The notes below the pieces were generated by a model. That model searched no databases. It was not told the DNA's origin and was given only the letters and a program-made list of their open reading frames with translations. Shown here in pieces: positions 26,194 through 34,877 of a DNA stretch of 64,000 nucleotides (position 1 is its first letter; the number at the start of each line of letters is the position of its first letter). Location of the stretch: the NCBI GenBank assembly GCA_963787375.1, contig CAWBCR010000011.1, positions 1 to 64,000 on the forward strand, in the 5' to 3' direction. The DNA is from CAWBCR01 sp963787375 (lineage in GTDB: Bacteria > Chloroflexota > Anaerolineae > Aggregatilineales > UBA3940). Both the position numbers and the translations under genes were made by a program.

Positions 26194-27180
26194 TTAACGT
26201 GCGCGCAGACGCGGGTTGACGACCTCGTCAAGCGCACGGCCAACCAGATAGAACGCTGCACACAGCAGTGTGATCGCCAGGCTGGCCGGGAAGATCAGCC
26301 ACCACTTCTCGATGTTGAGCAGGTAGCCCGCCGTATTGGTCGTGTGGATCATCAACCCCCACGACATACGGATGTTCAGCAGACCAAAGAACGAGAGCAC
26401 AGCCTCGGAGAAGATCGCGTTGGTCACGGTGAACATCATGTACAGGAAAGACAGCGGCAGCAGGTTGGGAATGATGTGCCTGACGATGATGTGAGCATGG
26501 CCGCCGCCCGCAACCCGCGCTGCCTCGATATAGGTCCGCACCTTGATGGTCAACGCCTGCGATTTGATGATAATCGCAGCGCCGCCAAACCCGGATATCA
26601 AACCTATCATCAAGGCCAGGTGGATCATCTTCACACTGAACATCGCCGACAGCACGATCAGGATCGTGATGAAGGGCGTCATGATGACAATATCCGCGAC
26701 GCGCATGAAGATCGTGTCGATGACGCCGCCGAAGTAAGCGGAGATCGCCCCGACGCTCGTCGCCAGAATGACCGTCACCAGCGCCGCTGTGACGCCCAGC
26801 GCGAACTCAGAAGCTGCGCTGTACATCAACTGGCTCAGCACGTCACGGCCAAGCGGGTCGGTGCCCAGCAGGTGCGCCGCCGATGGAGGCGCAGGTTGTT
26901 CAACCTGTGTGTAGTCGTAACCGAGGATAGGATCGTACGTATTGTGGTCCCATACGGTTTTCATCAGGATGGGGTAAGCCAGGGCCATCAGCGCGAACAT
27001 GACGATGATCGCCAAACCGACGAGCCCGATCTTGTTCTCGGCAAACAGCGCCGCGTTTGACTTAAAGCCCCTCCAGGCCAGCGCAAGGCGGATTCGCAGG
27101 ATTTGTCCTCGCGTTTTCTTGACCGTTGACCGCGCACCCGCAGCCACCCGACTCTGAGCCAGGTCCATTTTCTCAGCCAT
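26194..27180 (-). CDS. Peptide ABC importer permease (OppC-like)
   Basis: 328 residues. Long N-terminal cytoplasmic segment, one helix (IGLVGLAIIVMFALMALAYP), an external loop with AAHLLGTDPLGRDVLSQLMY (the conserved OppC motif), then the binding-protein-dependent transport domain with five helices and the EAA loop (TYIEAARVAGGGHAHIIVRH). Pairs with the OppB-like protein in the membrane. Thirty bases separate it from oppB. Confidence 0.9.
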   Translation of the reverse strand: MAEKMDLAQSRVAAGARSTVKKTRGQILRIRLALAWRGFKSNAALFAENKIGLVGLAIIVMFALMALAYPILMKTVWDHNTYDPILGYDYTQVEQPAPPSAAHLLGTDPLGRDVLSQLMYSAASEFALGVTAALVTVILATSVGAISAYFGGVIDTIFMRVADIVIMTPFITILIVLSAMFSVKMIHLALMIGLISGFGGAAIIIKSQALTIKVRTYIEAARVAGGGHAHIIVRHIIPNLLPLSFLYMMFTVTNAIFSEAVLSFFGLLNIRMSWGLMIHTTNTAGYLLNIEKWWLIFPASLAITLLCAAFYLVGRALDEVVNPRLRAR

Positions 27181-27210
27181 GGTTTGTCCTCCAGTTCAAC
27201 GCATAGCGAG

Positions 27211-28368
27211 CTATGCGTAGCGAATGCGTGGGTCCAGGTATGCGTACAGGATGTCCGCAACCAGGTGGGCCGTCAGGGCCAGAATGCCGGTAAAAACCAG
27301 CGCGCCGATGGCCATCGGGATATCTTCGACCTGTGCCGCGGTCAGCAGGGTAAGGCCCATGCCCGGCCAGGAGAAGATCGTCTCGGTGATCACACCGCCG
27401 TCCAGCGCTGCCGCCAGGCTGAACACCAGACTGGTGACAACCGGCAGCATGGCGTTGCGGGCCGCGTGCTTATCGCGGATAACTGACTCTGGCAGGCCCT
27501 TGGCGCGCGCCGTAAGGATGTAGTCCTCTCGCAGCGTCTCAAGCATACTGTTGCGCGTCAGGAGCATCAGGCCGGCAAACGAGATCAGGGTCAGCGTCAG
27601 GACGGGCAGCACCAGGTGGTGCAGAATGTCGAGCGCGTAGATGGCCGTCCCACTGGTGAAGAACAACCAGTAGACCGCGATCCCTGCCAGGACCACCAGC
27701 AAACCCAGCCACTGCATCCGCTTGCGACGGATAGGATCCTGCTTACGTACAGACAGCATCCAGACGAACAGGACGATGGTGGCAACCAGCGCGGTTGCCA
27801 GCATTCGCAGGAAGACATAGTTTGCGGAGACCGGAGAAGCTCGCCACAAGACCGGGTCGATGAATTTGCCTATTGGAAACAACTTTAACCAAAAGGCAAA
27901 TATCAAGATCATCATCAACCCGAACCAGGGGGTGAAGACCGTATACAGGCCCACACCTCCTACTGTGGCAACATATTCGAGCCACCCTCCTCGATTCCAT
28001 GCGAGCAACTTTCCTGCCAGGAAGCCAAAGTAGAAGGAGACAACCGAAGCTGTCAGGAACAGGACCACAGTGCGTGGCGCGCGCTCTACGATCACGTCCA
28101 GGACTGGCCGCGGATAGTTCGAGAATGAAATCCCGAAGTCTCCCTGCAGGAAGTTGGTTATCCAGATCACGTAGCGCTTGACCGGAGATTGGTCGAGCCC
28201 GAACTGGTGGCGCAGCGCCTGCCGCTGGTCGGCGGTCAGCTTGGGGTTATTGATGAACGCACTACCAAAGTCCCCCGGCTGCGCGTCGAGCAAAAAGTAG
28301 ACCATCGTGAGAAACAAGAAAAAAGTTAGCACATTCTGTGCCAGGCGCGTGACGAGATAGCGTCTCAT
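27211..28368 (-). CDS. Peptide ABC importer permease (OppB-like)
   Basis: 385 residues, about 60 longer than typical OppB/DppB. N-terminal helix and RYLVTRLAQNVLTFFLFLTM, loop FGLDQSPVKRYVIWITNFLQ and GDFGISFSNYPRPV (family hallmark). The EAA loop reads YILTARAKGLPESVIRDKHA. The extra length is an insertion of two helices (FLRMLATALVATIVLFVWML and a following segment) in the middle of the permease domain. Follows the binding protein gene after a GC-rich hairpin. Confidence 0.88.
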   Translation of the reverse strand: MRRYLVTRLAQNVLTFFLFLTMVYFLLDAQPGDFGSAFINNPKLTADQRQALRHQFGLDQSPVKRYVIWITNFLQGDFGISFSNYPRPVLDVIVERAPRTVVLFLTASVVSFYFGFLAGKLLAWNRGGWLEYVATVGGVGLYTVFTPWFGLMMILIFAFWLKLFPIGKFIDPVLWRASPVSANYVFLRMLATALVATIVLFVWMLSVRKQDPIRRKRMQWLGLLVVLAGIAVYWLFFTSGTAIYALDILHHLVLPVLTLTLISFAGLMLLTRNSMLETLREDYILTARAKGLPESVIRDKHAARNAMLPVVTSLVFSLAAALDGGVITETIFSWPGMGLTLLTAAQVEDIPMAIGALVFTGILALTAHLVADILYAYLDPRIRYA

Positions 28369-28421
28369 AGTTTGAAAAACCTCCTCTTGTTCATCAGAAC
28401 AGAGCCAGCGTTACCGAACCT

Positions 28422-28450
28422 GGGAGGGCGGGGAAAGCCCCCACCCTCCC
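28422..28450 (-). terminator. Hairpin between binding protein and permease genes
   Basis: GGGAGGGCGGGG (28422-28433) faces CCCCACCCTCCC (28439-28450) with one mismatch. No T tract. Such hairpins commonly stabilise or attenuate transcripts so the binding protein is made in excess over the permeases. Confidence 0.5.
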
Positions 28451-28486
28451 ATTTAGAACCCACTCTCAGTTTACCTGCATCTCAGG

Positions 28487-30652
28487 TTACTTGACAAGAA
28501 CCATCGACTGCATGGTACCACCACCCTGGTGCTGGTACTGGAGGCCAGCCAGAGATTCGGTGAACGGATAGTCAACCGATGCGCTGCGGTAGGCCTCGAT
28601 GATGCCTGTATCGAACAGGATCACGTATGGCGTTTCCGTCGCAAGCTTGGTCTGGATCTGATCCGAGATCTGCTTGCACGCGTCGATGCTGTCGCAGCTC
28701 AGGATCTGCTGGCCCAACGCATCGAACTCGGGGTTGACGTAACCACCGGCGTTGTTGCCGTCCTGCGCGGCCTGGGCGGTTGAGAAGAAGTCGTTCAGGT
28801 AGTCGGGGAAGATGGTCAGGCTCCAGCCCAGGATGTACATGTCGAAGTTCTGGTCAGTGAAGATGCGCGGAACCAGCACGTTGAAGCCGGCCAGATTCGC
28901 GGTCACCGGGATGCCGGCCTCTTTCAGCCAGGTCTCGATCCAGATGGCGAACGTCGAGCGCAGCGGGTCATAGCCTGCGCTGGGCGCCCACAGGTCGAGC
29001 GCCGGGACTGGCGTGCCATCGGGCATGATCAGATTGCCGCCCGGAACAACCTGCAGGTTGTCGGGGTCCCAGGTCGGCTTGGTGCCGCCTTCCCAGGTGT
29101 AGCCGGCCTGATCGAGGATGGCGATAGCCAGGTTGAGGCGCTCTTCGCGGCTCAGGCCCTGCCCCAGCTTGGGCACGTCGGTGAAGTACCAGGCGGCGTT
29201 GCCTTCGGGCACGTAGGTGTACAGCGGGAAAGCGACACCCTGGAGGATCGTCTGAGTCACGAATTCCTTGTCGATCAGCACAGCCACGGCCTGGCGGAAC
29301 GAGCAGTCGTTCATCGGGCGGCGGCGGTTGTTGAAGGACAGGTAGCGGAAACCGTTGGTGTTGTTCTGAATGACGGTCACGTTCGGGTCATTGCGGACCT
29401 GGTCGGCCAGACCCTTCTGCAGACCCAGCGAGTTGAGCACGAAGTCGACGTCGCCGTTGCGCAGCGCCAGCAGCGCGGCGTCCTGCGAGCCGTAGATGGT
29501 GTAGACCACGGCGCCGACGTCTGGCCCAACGGTCCACTGCGTGTCGATATCACCCGAAGCATCACCGTACAGCGTGAAGCCCTCGGCGTTGGCGGGCGTT
29601 TCCTGGTACGCGCCATTGGCGTACTGGATGACCGTCGTGCCCGTGTCGTAGAAGTTGGTGTTGGTGTCGTTCTCAAGGTACGCGCCGGCCTCCCAGGTCT
29701 TGAACAGGAACGAACCGGCCAGCGGCTCGCCTGTCGGGTCGATGGCGTACAGGTTGTTCGATGCCTCGGTCTGGGCGGCGGTCAGGTCGTCGGCGTTGGG
29801 ATTCGCACCAAGCGCGTCGATGGGGGCCGCAGCCGTGTCGACCAGCGGCTTCCAGAACGCTTCTTGCAGGATCGGGGCCTGGAGATTGCCATACTCGTGG
29901 CGGGCCAGGCCTGGCTTGGTGTGGTAGACGAACTTGACCGTGTTGGCGTCAACGGCCTCGATGTGATCCAGGTAGGCGGGGTCGAACCAGGTCGAGCCCC
30001 AGCCACCGGAGATCAGGTTGATGCGCAGCGACGTATTGCCGGTGAAGGCCACGTCGGCAGCCGTCACAGGCGTGCCATCGCTCCACATGATGCCCTGACG
30101 CATCGGGATGGTGGACGTCCACATGTCACCTTCCTGCACGAGGGGAGCCGGAACCGCGTCAGTCGCGAGGCCGGGGACAAACTGGAAAGTGCGCGGGGCA
30201 AGGCCATACAGCCCGAGGCGCGGCGGCAGCATGTAGCTGTTCCACACGGTGTTGTCGGGGCCGTTCGCGCCCCAGAAGTTGATCGTGGTCACGTCTTCGA
30301 ACACGCCAACTTTATACACCTTGCCGGCCTGAGCAGCAGGGCTGGCAATGTGTGTCCCATCGATGCTCAGCGGACGCACGGCAGGCGCAGCCGGCGCAGC
30401 CACACCCACGTCATGGCTGATCGCCATGCTGGGCAGCGGGTTGCAGGCCACCATGCCTTCAGCCGGGATTGGGCCTTCGGCCATCGCCGGGCCACTGGGC
30501 GTGGCGGTGACAACAGTTGTCTCACCGGCGGGTCCCTGGACCTGAACAGTCACCACGACCTGCTCGGGCGCGGTAGGAGCGCAAGCAACTACCGCGAGCC
30601 CGGCCAGGACCAGTACTGCCAGTACTAGCCATTTCTTCCTAAGCATATACAT
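28487..30652 (-). CDS. Extracellular peptide-binding lipoprotein (SBP family 5)
   Basis: 721 residues. Lipoprotein signal with lipobox VVAC after a Leu/Val-rich segment, a polar/Val linker (QVVVTVQVQGPAGETTVVTA), then a full SBP_bac_5 domain. Recognisable elements include WTSTIPMRQGIMWSDGTPVT, RPMNDCSFRQAVAVLIDKEF and a C-terminal lobe with WSLTIFPDYLNDFFSTAQ. It is longer than typical OppA (about 540), partly through the linker. It captures peptides or similar solutes outside the cell for the downstream permease. First gene of the operon. Confidence 0.9.
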   Translation of the reverse strand: MYMLRKKWLVLAVLVLAGLAVVACAPTAPEQVVVTVQVQGPAGETTVVTATPSGPAMAEGPIPAEGMVACNPLPSMAISHDVGVAAPAAPAVRPLSIDGTHIASPAAQAGKVYKVGVFEDVTTINFWGANGPDNTVWNSYMLPPRLGLYGLAPRTFQFVPGLATDAVPAPLVQEGDMWTSTIPMRQGIMWSDGTPVTAADVAFTGNTSLRINLISGGWGSTWFDPAYLDHIEAVDANTVKFVYHTKPGLARHEYGNLQAPILQEAFWKPLVDTAAAPIDALGANPNADDLTAAQTEASNNLYAIDPTGEPLAGSFLFKTWEAGAYLENDTNTNFYDTGTTVIQYANGAYQETPANAEGFTLYGDASGDIDTQWTVGPDVGAVVYTIYGSQDAALLALRNGDVDFVLNSLGLQKGLADQVRNDPNVTVIQNNTNGFRYLSFNNRRRPMNDCSFRQAVAVLIDKEFVTQTILQGVAFPLYTYVPEGNAAWYFTDVPKLGQGLSREERLNLAIAILDQAGYTWEGGTKPTWDPDNLQVVPGGNLIMPDGTPVPALDLWAPSAGYDPLRSTFAIWIETWLKEAGIPVTANLAGFNVLVPRIFTDQNFDMYILGWSLTIFPDYLNDFFSTAQAAQDGNNAGGYVNPEFDALGQQILSCDSIDACKQISDQIQTKLATETPYVILFDTGIIEAYRSASVDYPFTESLAGLQYQHQGGGTMQSMVLVK

Positions 30653-30835
30653 CTTTCTCCTTCTTCTTCCTTCCCTGAAAACAGTGCGCGAACGCGCTAG
30701 AGAAACGTTGAGGATTCCTACCTGGCACTTGTGTCAGTAGCATCTCCTTCCTGAAGTTAGTGGGTTCTACGTTCTCCCCCCAAAGAGGCCTCCTCACCAT
30801 TGAGAAGATTTGGGGTGCATGTGAGGACTAATACA

Positions 30836-30864
30836 ATGATATGCGGAACAAACTGAAATGTCAA
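30836..30864 (-). promoter_or_regulatory. Promoter of the peptide importer operon
   Basis: Minus strand TTGACA (30859-30864), 17-base spacer, TATCAT (30836-30841). It implies a leader of about 175 bases; the gap 30653-30929 otherwise holds no gene that I can see. Confidence 0.65.
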
Positions 30865-30929
30865 AATACAGAAACCGCCCATTACCGGCCAGGCACGGGC
30901 TGCTCAACAGGAAAAGCGGCTGAATGAGG

Positions 30930-32168
30930 CTAATCCTGCGCAGCCAACCGCTCGGCGACCCAGCCCACGAGCCGCGCCGCGACTGCCTCCTTGGCGATTA
31001 GCGGCAGCGCCTCGACGGCCTCTGCTGTCACGAACGAGACACGGTTGGTCTCCACGGCAAAGCCCCCATCCGGCGCGGTTATGTCGTTGGCGACAATCAG
31101 GTCGAGCTTCTTGCGGTCCAGCTTGTCCTGCGCGTTGACAATGAGATCCTGTGATTCGGCGGCAAAACCCACCGTGACGCGCGGTCGCAGCGGCTGCTGT
31201 GAGACGTCAAGCAGAATGTCAGGATTGTGGGCCAGATCGAGGGTTGGTAGATCCTCCGCCGTCTTCTTGATCTTCTGGCCTGCGGCCCGCGCCGGGCGGA
31301 AATCGGCTACCGCCGCACACATGATCAGGGCGTCGGCCCGCTGCTCGCCGGTGGCCGCCGTCAACACGGCGTCGCGCATGCTGCGCGCATCGACCACGTC
31401 GACGCGCTGCACGCCGACCGGCGCAGCCAGTGCGACCGGCCCGGCAATCAGCGTGACGTCGGCCCCTTCATCGACCGCCGCCTGCGCGATGGCGAAGCCC
31501 TGCCTGCCCGACGAGTGGTTCGAGATGAAGCGCACCGGGTCGACCGCCTCCTGCGTGGGCCCGGCGGTCACGACCACGCGCCGTCCGCGCAGCGGCCCGT
31601 TCAGGCCCAGCACACGCCGCGCATGCCCGATCACTTCTTCCGGCTCGATGAAGCGCCCCAGCCCCTCCAGCCCGGAAGCCATGCGCCCCATCGCCGGCCC
31701 CGCGATATGCACGCCGCGCCCTCTGAGCGTCTCAACATTGGCCTGCGTGGCCGGCGCGGCGTACATTCCGACGTCCATCGCCGGGGCGACGAGGATCGGG
31801 CAGCGCGCGGCCAGCACCGTTACACTCAGCAGGTCGTCGCCCAGCCCGTGCGCGATGCGCGCAATGGTGTTGGCCGTCGCCGGGGCGATCATCAGCAGGT
31901 CGGCCTCGTGCGCCAGCCGCACGTGTGAGATGTGCGTGCTGGGTCCATTGCGCGAGTCGGTAGCCCACATGGTCGTGTAAGCGGGCCGCCCGGTCAGCGC
32001 GGAAAACGTCAGCGGCGTCACGAAGCGCTGCGCCAACTCAGTCAGGATGGTGTCGACCTGCACGCCGAGCTGCGTCAATTGGCTTGCCAGTATCGCCGCT
32101 TTGTAGGCGGCGATAGAGCCCGTCACACCCAGGATAATGCGCTTTCCGCTCAGGATAGTGTCCGTCAT
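30930..32168 (-). CDS. coaBC: CoaBC, phosphopantothenoylcysteine decarboxylase/synthase
   Basis: 412 residues, bifunctional. The N-terminal flavin decarboxylase domain starts IILGVTGSIAAYKAA and has catalytic His in STHISHVRLA, PAMDVGMY, and MASGLEGLGR, where the cysteine known from E. coli is Ser. The C-terminal synthase domain has VVTAGPTQEAVDPVRFISNH, then SSGRQGFAIA, and the lysine pair in KIKKTAEDLP. Two consecutive steps of coenzyme A synthesis. Its ATG overlaps the stop of the cupin gene by four bases, so the two are cotranscribed. Confidence 0.93.
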   Translation of the reverse strand: MTDTILSGKRIILGVTGSIAAYKAAILASQLTQLGVQVDTILTELAQRFVTPLTFSALTGRPAYTTMWATDSRNGPSTHISHVRLAHEADLLMIAPATANTIARIAHGLGDDLLSVTVLAARCPILVAPAMDVGMYAAPATQANVETLRGRGVHIAGPAMGRMASGLEGLGRFIEPEEVIGHARRVLGLNGPLRGRRVVVTAGPTQEAVDPVRFISNHSSGRQGFAIAQAAVDEGADVTLIAGPVALAAPVGVQRVDVVDARSMRDAVLTAATGEQRADALIMCAAVADFRPARAAGQKIKKTAEDLPTLDLAHNPDILLDVSQQPLRPRVTVGFAAESQDLIVNAQDKLDRKKLDLIVANDITAPDGGFAVETNRVSFVTAEAVEALPLIAKEAVAARLVGWVAERLAAQD

Positions 32169-32512
32169 GGATGTGCTCCCGGCGGCGGCGCGATGCCCAC
32201 CAGCAGCACCAGCCGCTCCATACCCCGATTCTCGACGCCGTGCCCGATACCCGCGGGTGCCCAGACCACGTCGCCGGGCCCGGCCTCATACGGTTCGTCG
32301 TCGACGACAAACCACCCCCTGCCTTCCATGACCACATACACCTTGTCTGCGTCGGCGTGATCGTGGTACGGCTGCGTCTGACCCGGCTCAAGGCAGTTCA
32401 GCCCGACCATCATCTGCGCGCCTTCGAATAACGTTGCCTTGTAGTGCTTTCCCTCTCGGGTGCCAACGTGCTGGCTATAGTGGGTCACCTGATCGCTGCC
32501 GGAAGGTACCAT
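32165..32512 (-). CDS. Small cupin-fold protein
   Basis: 115 residues from MVPSGSDQVTHYSQ; a longer start would overlap proA. A single cupin barrel: PGQTQPYHDHADADKVYVVM (metal-binding His-x-His and Glu), then GDVVWAPAGIGHGVEN (second His). Metal-binding sensor, isomerase or dioxygenase-like roles are all possible. It sits between proA and coaBC on the same strand, overlapping coaBC by four bases. Confidence 0.8.
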   Translation of the reverse strand: MVPSGSDQVTHYSQHVGTREGKHYKATLFEGAQMMVGLNCLEPGQTQPYHDHADADKVYVVMEGRGWFVVDDEPYEAGPGDVVWAPAGIGHGVENRGMERLVLLVGIAPPPGAHP

Positions 32513-32538
32513 ATTTGCCCCTCTTTTCGCCAACGGCC

Positions 32539-33807
32539 CTACGAGCGTATGTGACCGTTGCCGACCACGATCCATTTATACGTCGTCAGCTCACGCAGGG
32601 CCATTGGACCCCGTGCGTGCAGTTTCTGCGTGCTGACGGCCACCTCGGCCCCCAGCCCCAACTGCGCGCCGTCAGTGAAGCGCGTCGAGGCGTTGACGTA
32701 CACCACCGCCGAGTCGACCATGTCGACGAAGCGGTCGGCGTGAGCCTGATCGCGCGTGAGGATACCATCCGAATGGCCGGTGCTGTGCGCCTGAATATGG
32801 GCGATGGCCTCGCTCATCTCACCGACGACCTTCAACCCCAGCACAAGCGACAGCCATTCCGTGTCCCAGTCATTGGGGCCGGCAGGTTGCACCCCGTCGA
32901 CTCCGGTCAGCAGCCCCATCGCTTCTGCGTCCGCACGGAACGTCACGCCATCCGCAGACAGCCGCTCGACAAGGCGCGGCAGGAAAGCGGCAGCTACCTC
33001 GCGGTGCACCAGCACTGTATCGAGCGCGTTGCACACTGTCGGGCGCTGAGTCTTGGCGTTGTGGATCACGTCGAGCGCGCAGTCAAGATCGGCGCTCGAA
33101 TCGACAAACAGATGGCAGATGCCGATCCCGCCGGTTATGACCGGGATGGTGGCATTCTCGCGGCAGAAGCGGTGCAGCCCCGCCCCGCCCCGCGGGATGA
33201 TCATGTCCACGTAGCGGTCGAGGCGCAGCAGCTCGGTGACCCGTGCGCGGTCGGGATCGTCGATGCTCTGCACCAGATCGGCGGGCAGGCCCGCCTGCTC
33301 CAGCCCGCGCCGGACGCAGTCGGCCAGCACACGGTTCGAGAATACGGCCTCTTTGCCGCCGCGCAGGATCGCGGCATTGCCGCTCTTGAGCGCCAGCGCC
33401 GCCACGTCGACCGTGACGTTGGGGCGCGACTCGTAGATGACGCCCAGCACGCCGATGGGCGTGCGTCGCTTGCGGACGCGCAGCCCGTTGGGCAGCATGC
33501 GCGCCTCGAACTCCTCACCGACCGGGTCGGGCAGTTCAGCCACTTTGTGCACGTCGGCGGCGATGGTCTCCAGGCGTACGGGCGTCAGCGCCAGCCGGTC
33601 GATCAACGCGTCAGTCAGGCCGGCAGCCTGACCTGCCGCCACGTCCTCGCGGTTGGCGTCGAGAATCGCGGCCTGCGCCTCGCCCAGCACCTGCGCGATG
33701 GTCTCGAGCGCGCGGTCCTTTTGCTGCGTGGGGGCAGTCGCCAGAACACGCGTCGCAGCCTTCGCGCGGCGGCCCATGTCGTCCAGGCTGATCATCCCGT
33801 GTCCCAT
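32539..33807 (-). CDS. proA: ProA, gamma-glutamyl phosphate reductase
   Basis: 422 residues, standard length. Aldehyde-dehydrogenase fold with VIYESRPNVTVDVAALALKS, ILRGGKEAVFSNRV, DMIIPRGGAGLHRF, and the catalytic Cys in GGIGICHLFVDSSADLD. Reduces glutamyl-5-phosphate to the semialdehyde in proline synthesis. Three bases follow the aldo/keto reductase gene, and proB lies just beyond, so the three form one operon region. Confidence 0.95.
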   Translation of the reverse strand: MGHGMISLDDMGRRAKAATRVLATAPTQQKDRALETIAQVLGEAQAAILDANREDVAAGQAAGLTDALIDRLALTPVRLETIAADVHKVAELPDPVGEEFEARMLPNGLRVRKRRTPIGVLGVIYESRPNVTVDVAALALKSGNAAILRGGKEAVFSNRVLADCVRRGLEQAGLPADLVQSIDDPDRARVTELLRLDRYVDMIIPRGGAGLHRFCRENATIPVITGGIGICHLFVDSSADLDCALDVIHNAKTQRPTVCNALDTVLVHREVAAAFLPRLVERLSADGVTFRADAEAMGLLTGVDGVQPAGPNDWDTEWLSLVLGLKVVGEMSEAIAHIQAHSTGHSDGILTRDQAHADRFVDMVDSAVVYVNASTRFTDGAQLGLGAEVAVSTQKLHARGPMALRELTTYKWIVVGNGHIRS

Positions 33808-33810
33808 CTG

Positions 33811-34782
33811 CTAGTCCGACCAGGGGGCCGGGGTGCGCACCCAGCGATGCGCGCGCAGCTTATCCAGCAGGCCGCCAGGCAGGCCGCGGCCATCGCTGGT
33901 GGCAATATTAGCCTCGACGTGTTTGGGTTTGCGCATGCCGGGGATGATGGTGCTGACGGTGGGATTTTCCAGAATGAAGCGCAGCGCCATCTCGGGCAGC
34001 GTCATGCCTGCGGGCAGCAACGGCCTGAGGGCCTCGGCGCGCCTCACCGACTCGCCCAGGTTTTCCGGCCCGAAGTAGGTGTTGCGCCAGTCGTCGGCGG
34101 GCCACGTGCTGTCGAGTGTCAGGTTGCCGGTCAGCGATCCCTCGTCGAACGGCACGCGGGCGATCACGCCGATGTTCAGCTCGTCGCACACCGGGAACAG
34201 CTCGTCTTCGGGGTTCTGGTCGAAGATGTTGTAGATCACCTGAACCGCATCGACGTGCCCGGTGCGCAGTGCCCGGATGGCGTTGGCCGGTTCCCAGCGG
34301 TTGATGCTGATGCCCATCGCCGCGATCATCCCCTGGCTCTTAAGGTCCGCGATGGCCTGCTGCCAGCTTTCGTCCTCTGCCCAGGAATCGTCCCACACGT
34401 GGAACTGCGTCAGGTCGATACAGTCCACGCCGAGGTTCTCCAGGCTCTTTTCGGTGTACTCAAAGATGTGGTCGCGCGGGAACACGTCATTCAGCGCATC
34501 ACCAGGCCGGGCCGGCCATTTTTCGTTCAGCGGGGGAATCTTCGTCGCCACGTACAGCTTCTGGCCGGGGTGTGCCTTGACCAGCTTGCCCAGCAGTCGC
34601 TCGCTGTGACCGTCGCCATAAGCCCAGGCCGTGTCAAAGAAGTTGCAGCCCAGCTCTACTGACCGCTCCAGCGAGCGCATGGACTCCTCGTCGTTGGAGC
34701 CGGACCAGCCGCCCATGCCCCACATGCCATAGCCGACTTCGCTGACCCGCCAGCCGGTGCGTCCAAAGGTGCGATACTTCAT
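33811..34782 (-). CDS. Aldo/keto reductase
   Basis: 323 residues, TIM-barrel AKR. The catalytic tetrad is visible: Asp and Tyr in FFDTAWAYGDGHSERLLG, Lys in VATKIPP, His in LTQFHVWDDSW. C-terminal NADPH-site segment: FILENPTVSTIIPGMRKPKH. Substrate unknown; placement between proA and proB suggests shared transcription rather than a known step in proline synthesis, although acting on the semialdehyde cannot be excluded. Confidence 0.9.
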   Translation of the reverse strand: MKYRTFGRTGWRVSEVGYGMWGMGGWSGSNDEESMRSLERSVELGCNFFDTAWAYGDGHSERLLGKLVKAHPGQKLYVATKIPPLNEKWPARPGDALNDVFPRDHIFEYTEKSLENLGVDCIDLTQFHVWDDSWAEDESWQQAIADLKSQGMIAAMGISINRWEPANAIRALRTGHVDAVQVIYNIFDQNPEDELFPVCDELNIGVIARVPFDEGSLTGNLTLDSTWPADDWRNTYFGPENLGESVRRAEALRPLLPAGMTLPEMALRFILENPTVSTIIPGMRKPKHVEANIATSDGRGLPGGLLDKLRAHRWVRTPAPWSD

Positions 34783-34833
34783 GGGTGGCTCCTCTCTGTT
34801 TGCGTTCAGGACAGGCTCATGTACCGCTGCAGC

Positions 34834-34877
34834 GTCTAAGCGTTTGACCGAAAGGATTTTCGGTCAAACGCTTAGAC
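34834..34877. repeat. 20-bp perfect palindrome spanning the proB stop codon
   Basis: GTCTAAGCGTTTGACCGAAA (34834-34853) is perfectly mirrored at 34858-34877 around a four-base loop. The TAA stop of proB (34872-34874) lies inside one arm. No T tract on either side. It could fold as a very stable mRNA 3' hairpin protecting the proB transcript or be a protein-binding site. Confidence 0.6.

Noticed and set aside
32434..34662. 742-codon + strand open frame opposite proA and the aldo/keto reductase
   Set aside because: Gln/His/Arg-rich antisense translation of two well-conserved genes; no start signal or domain.
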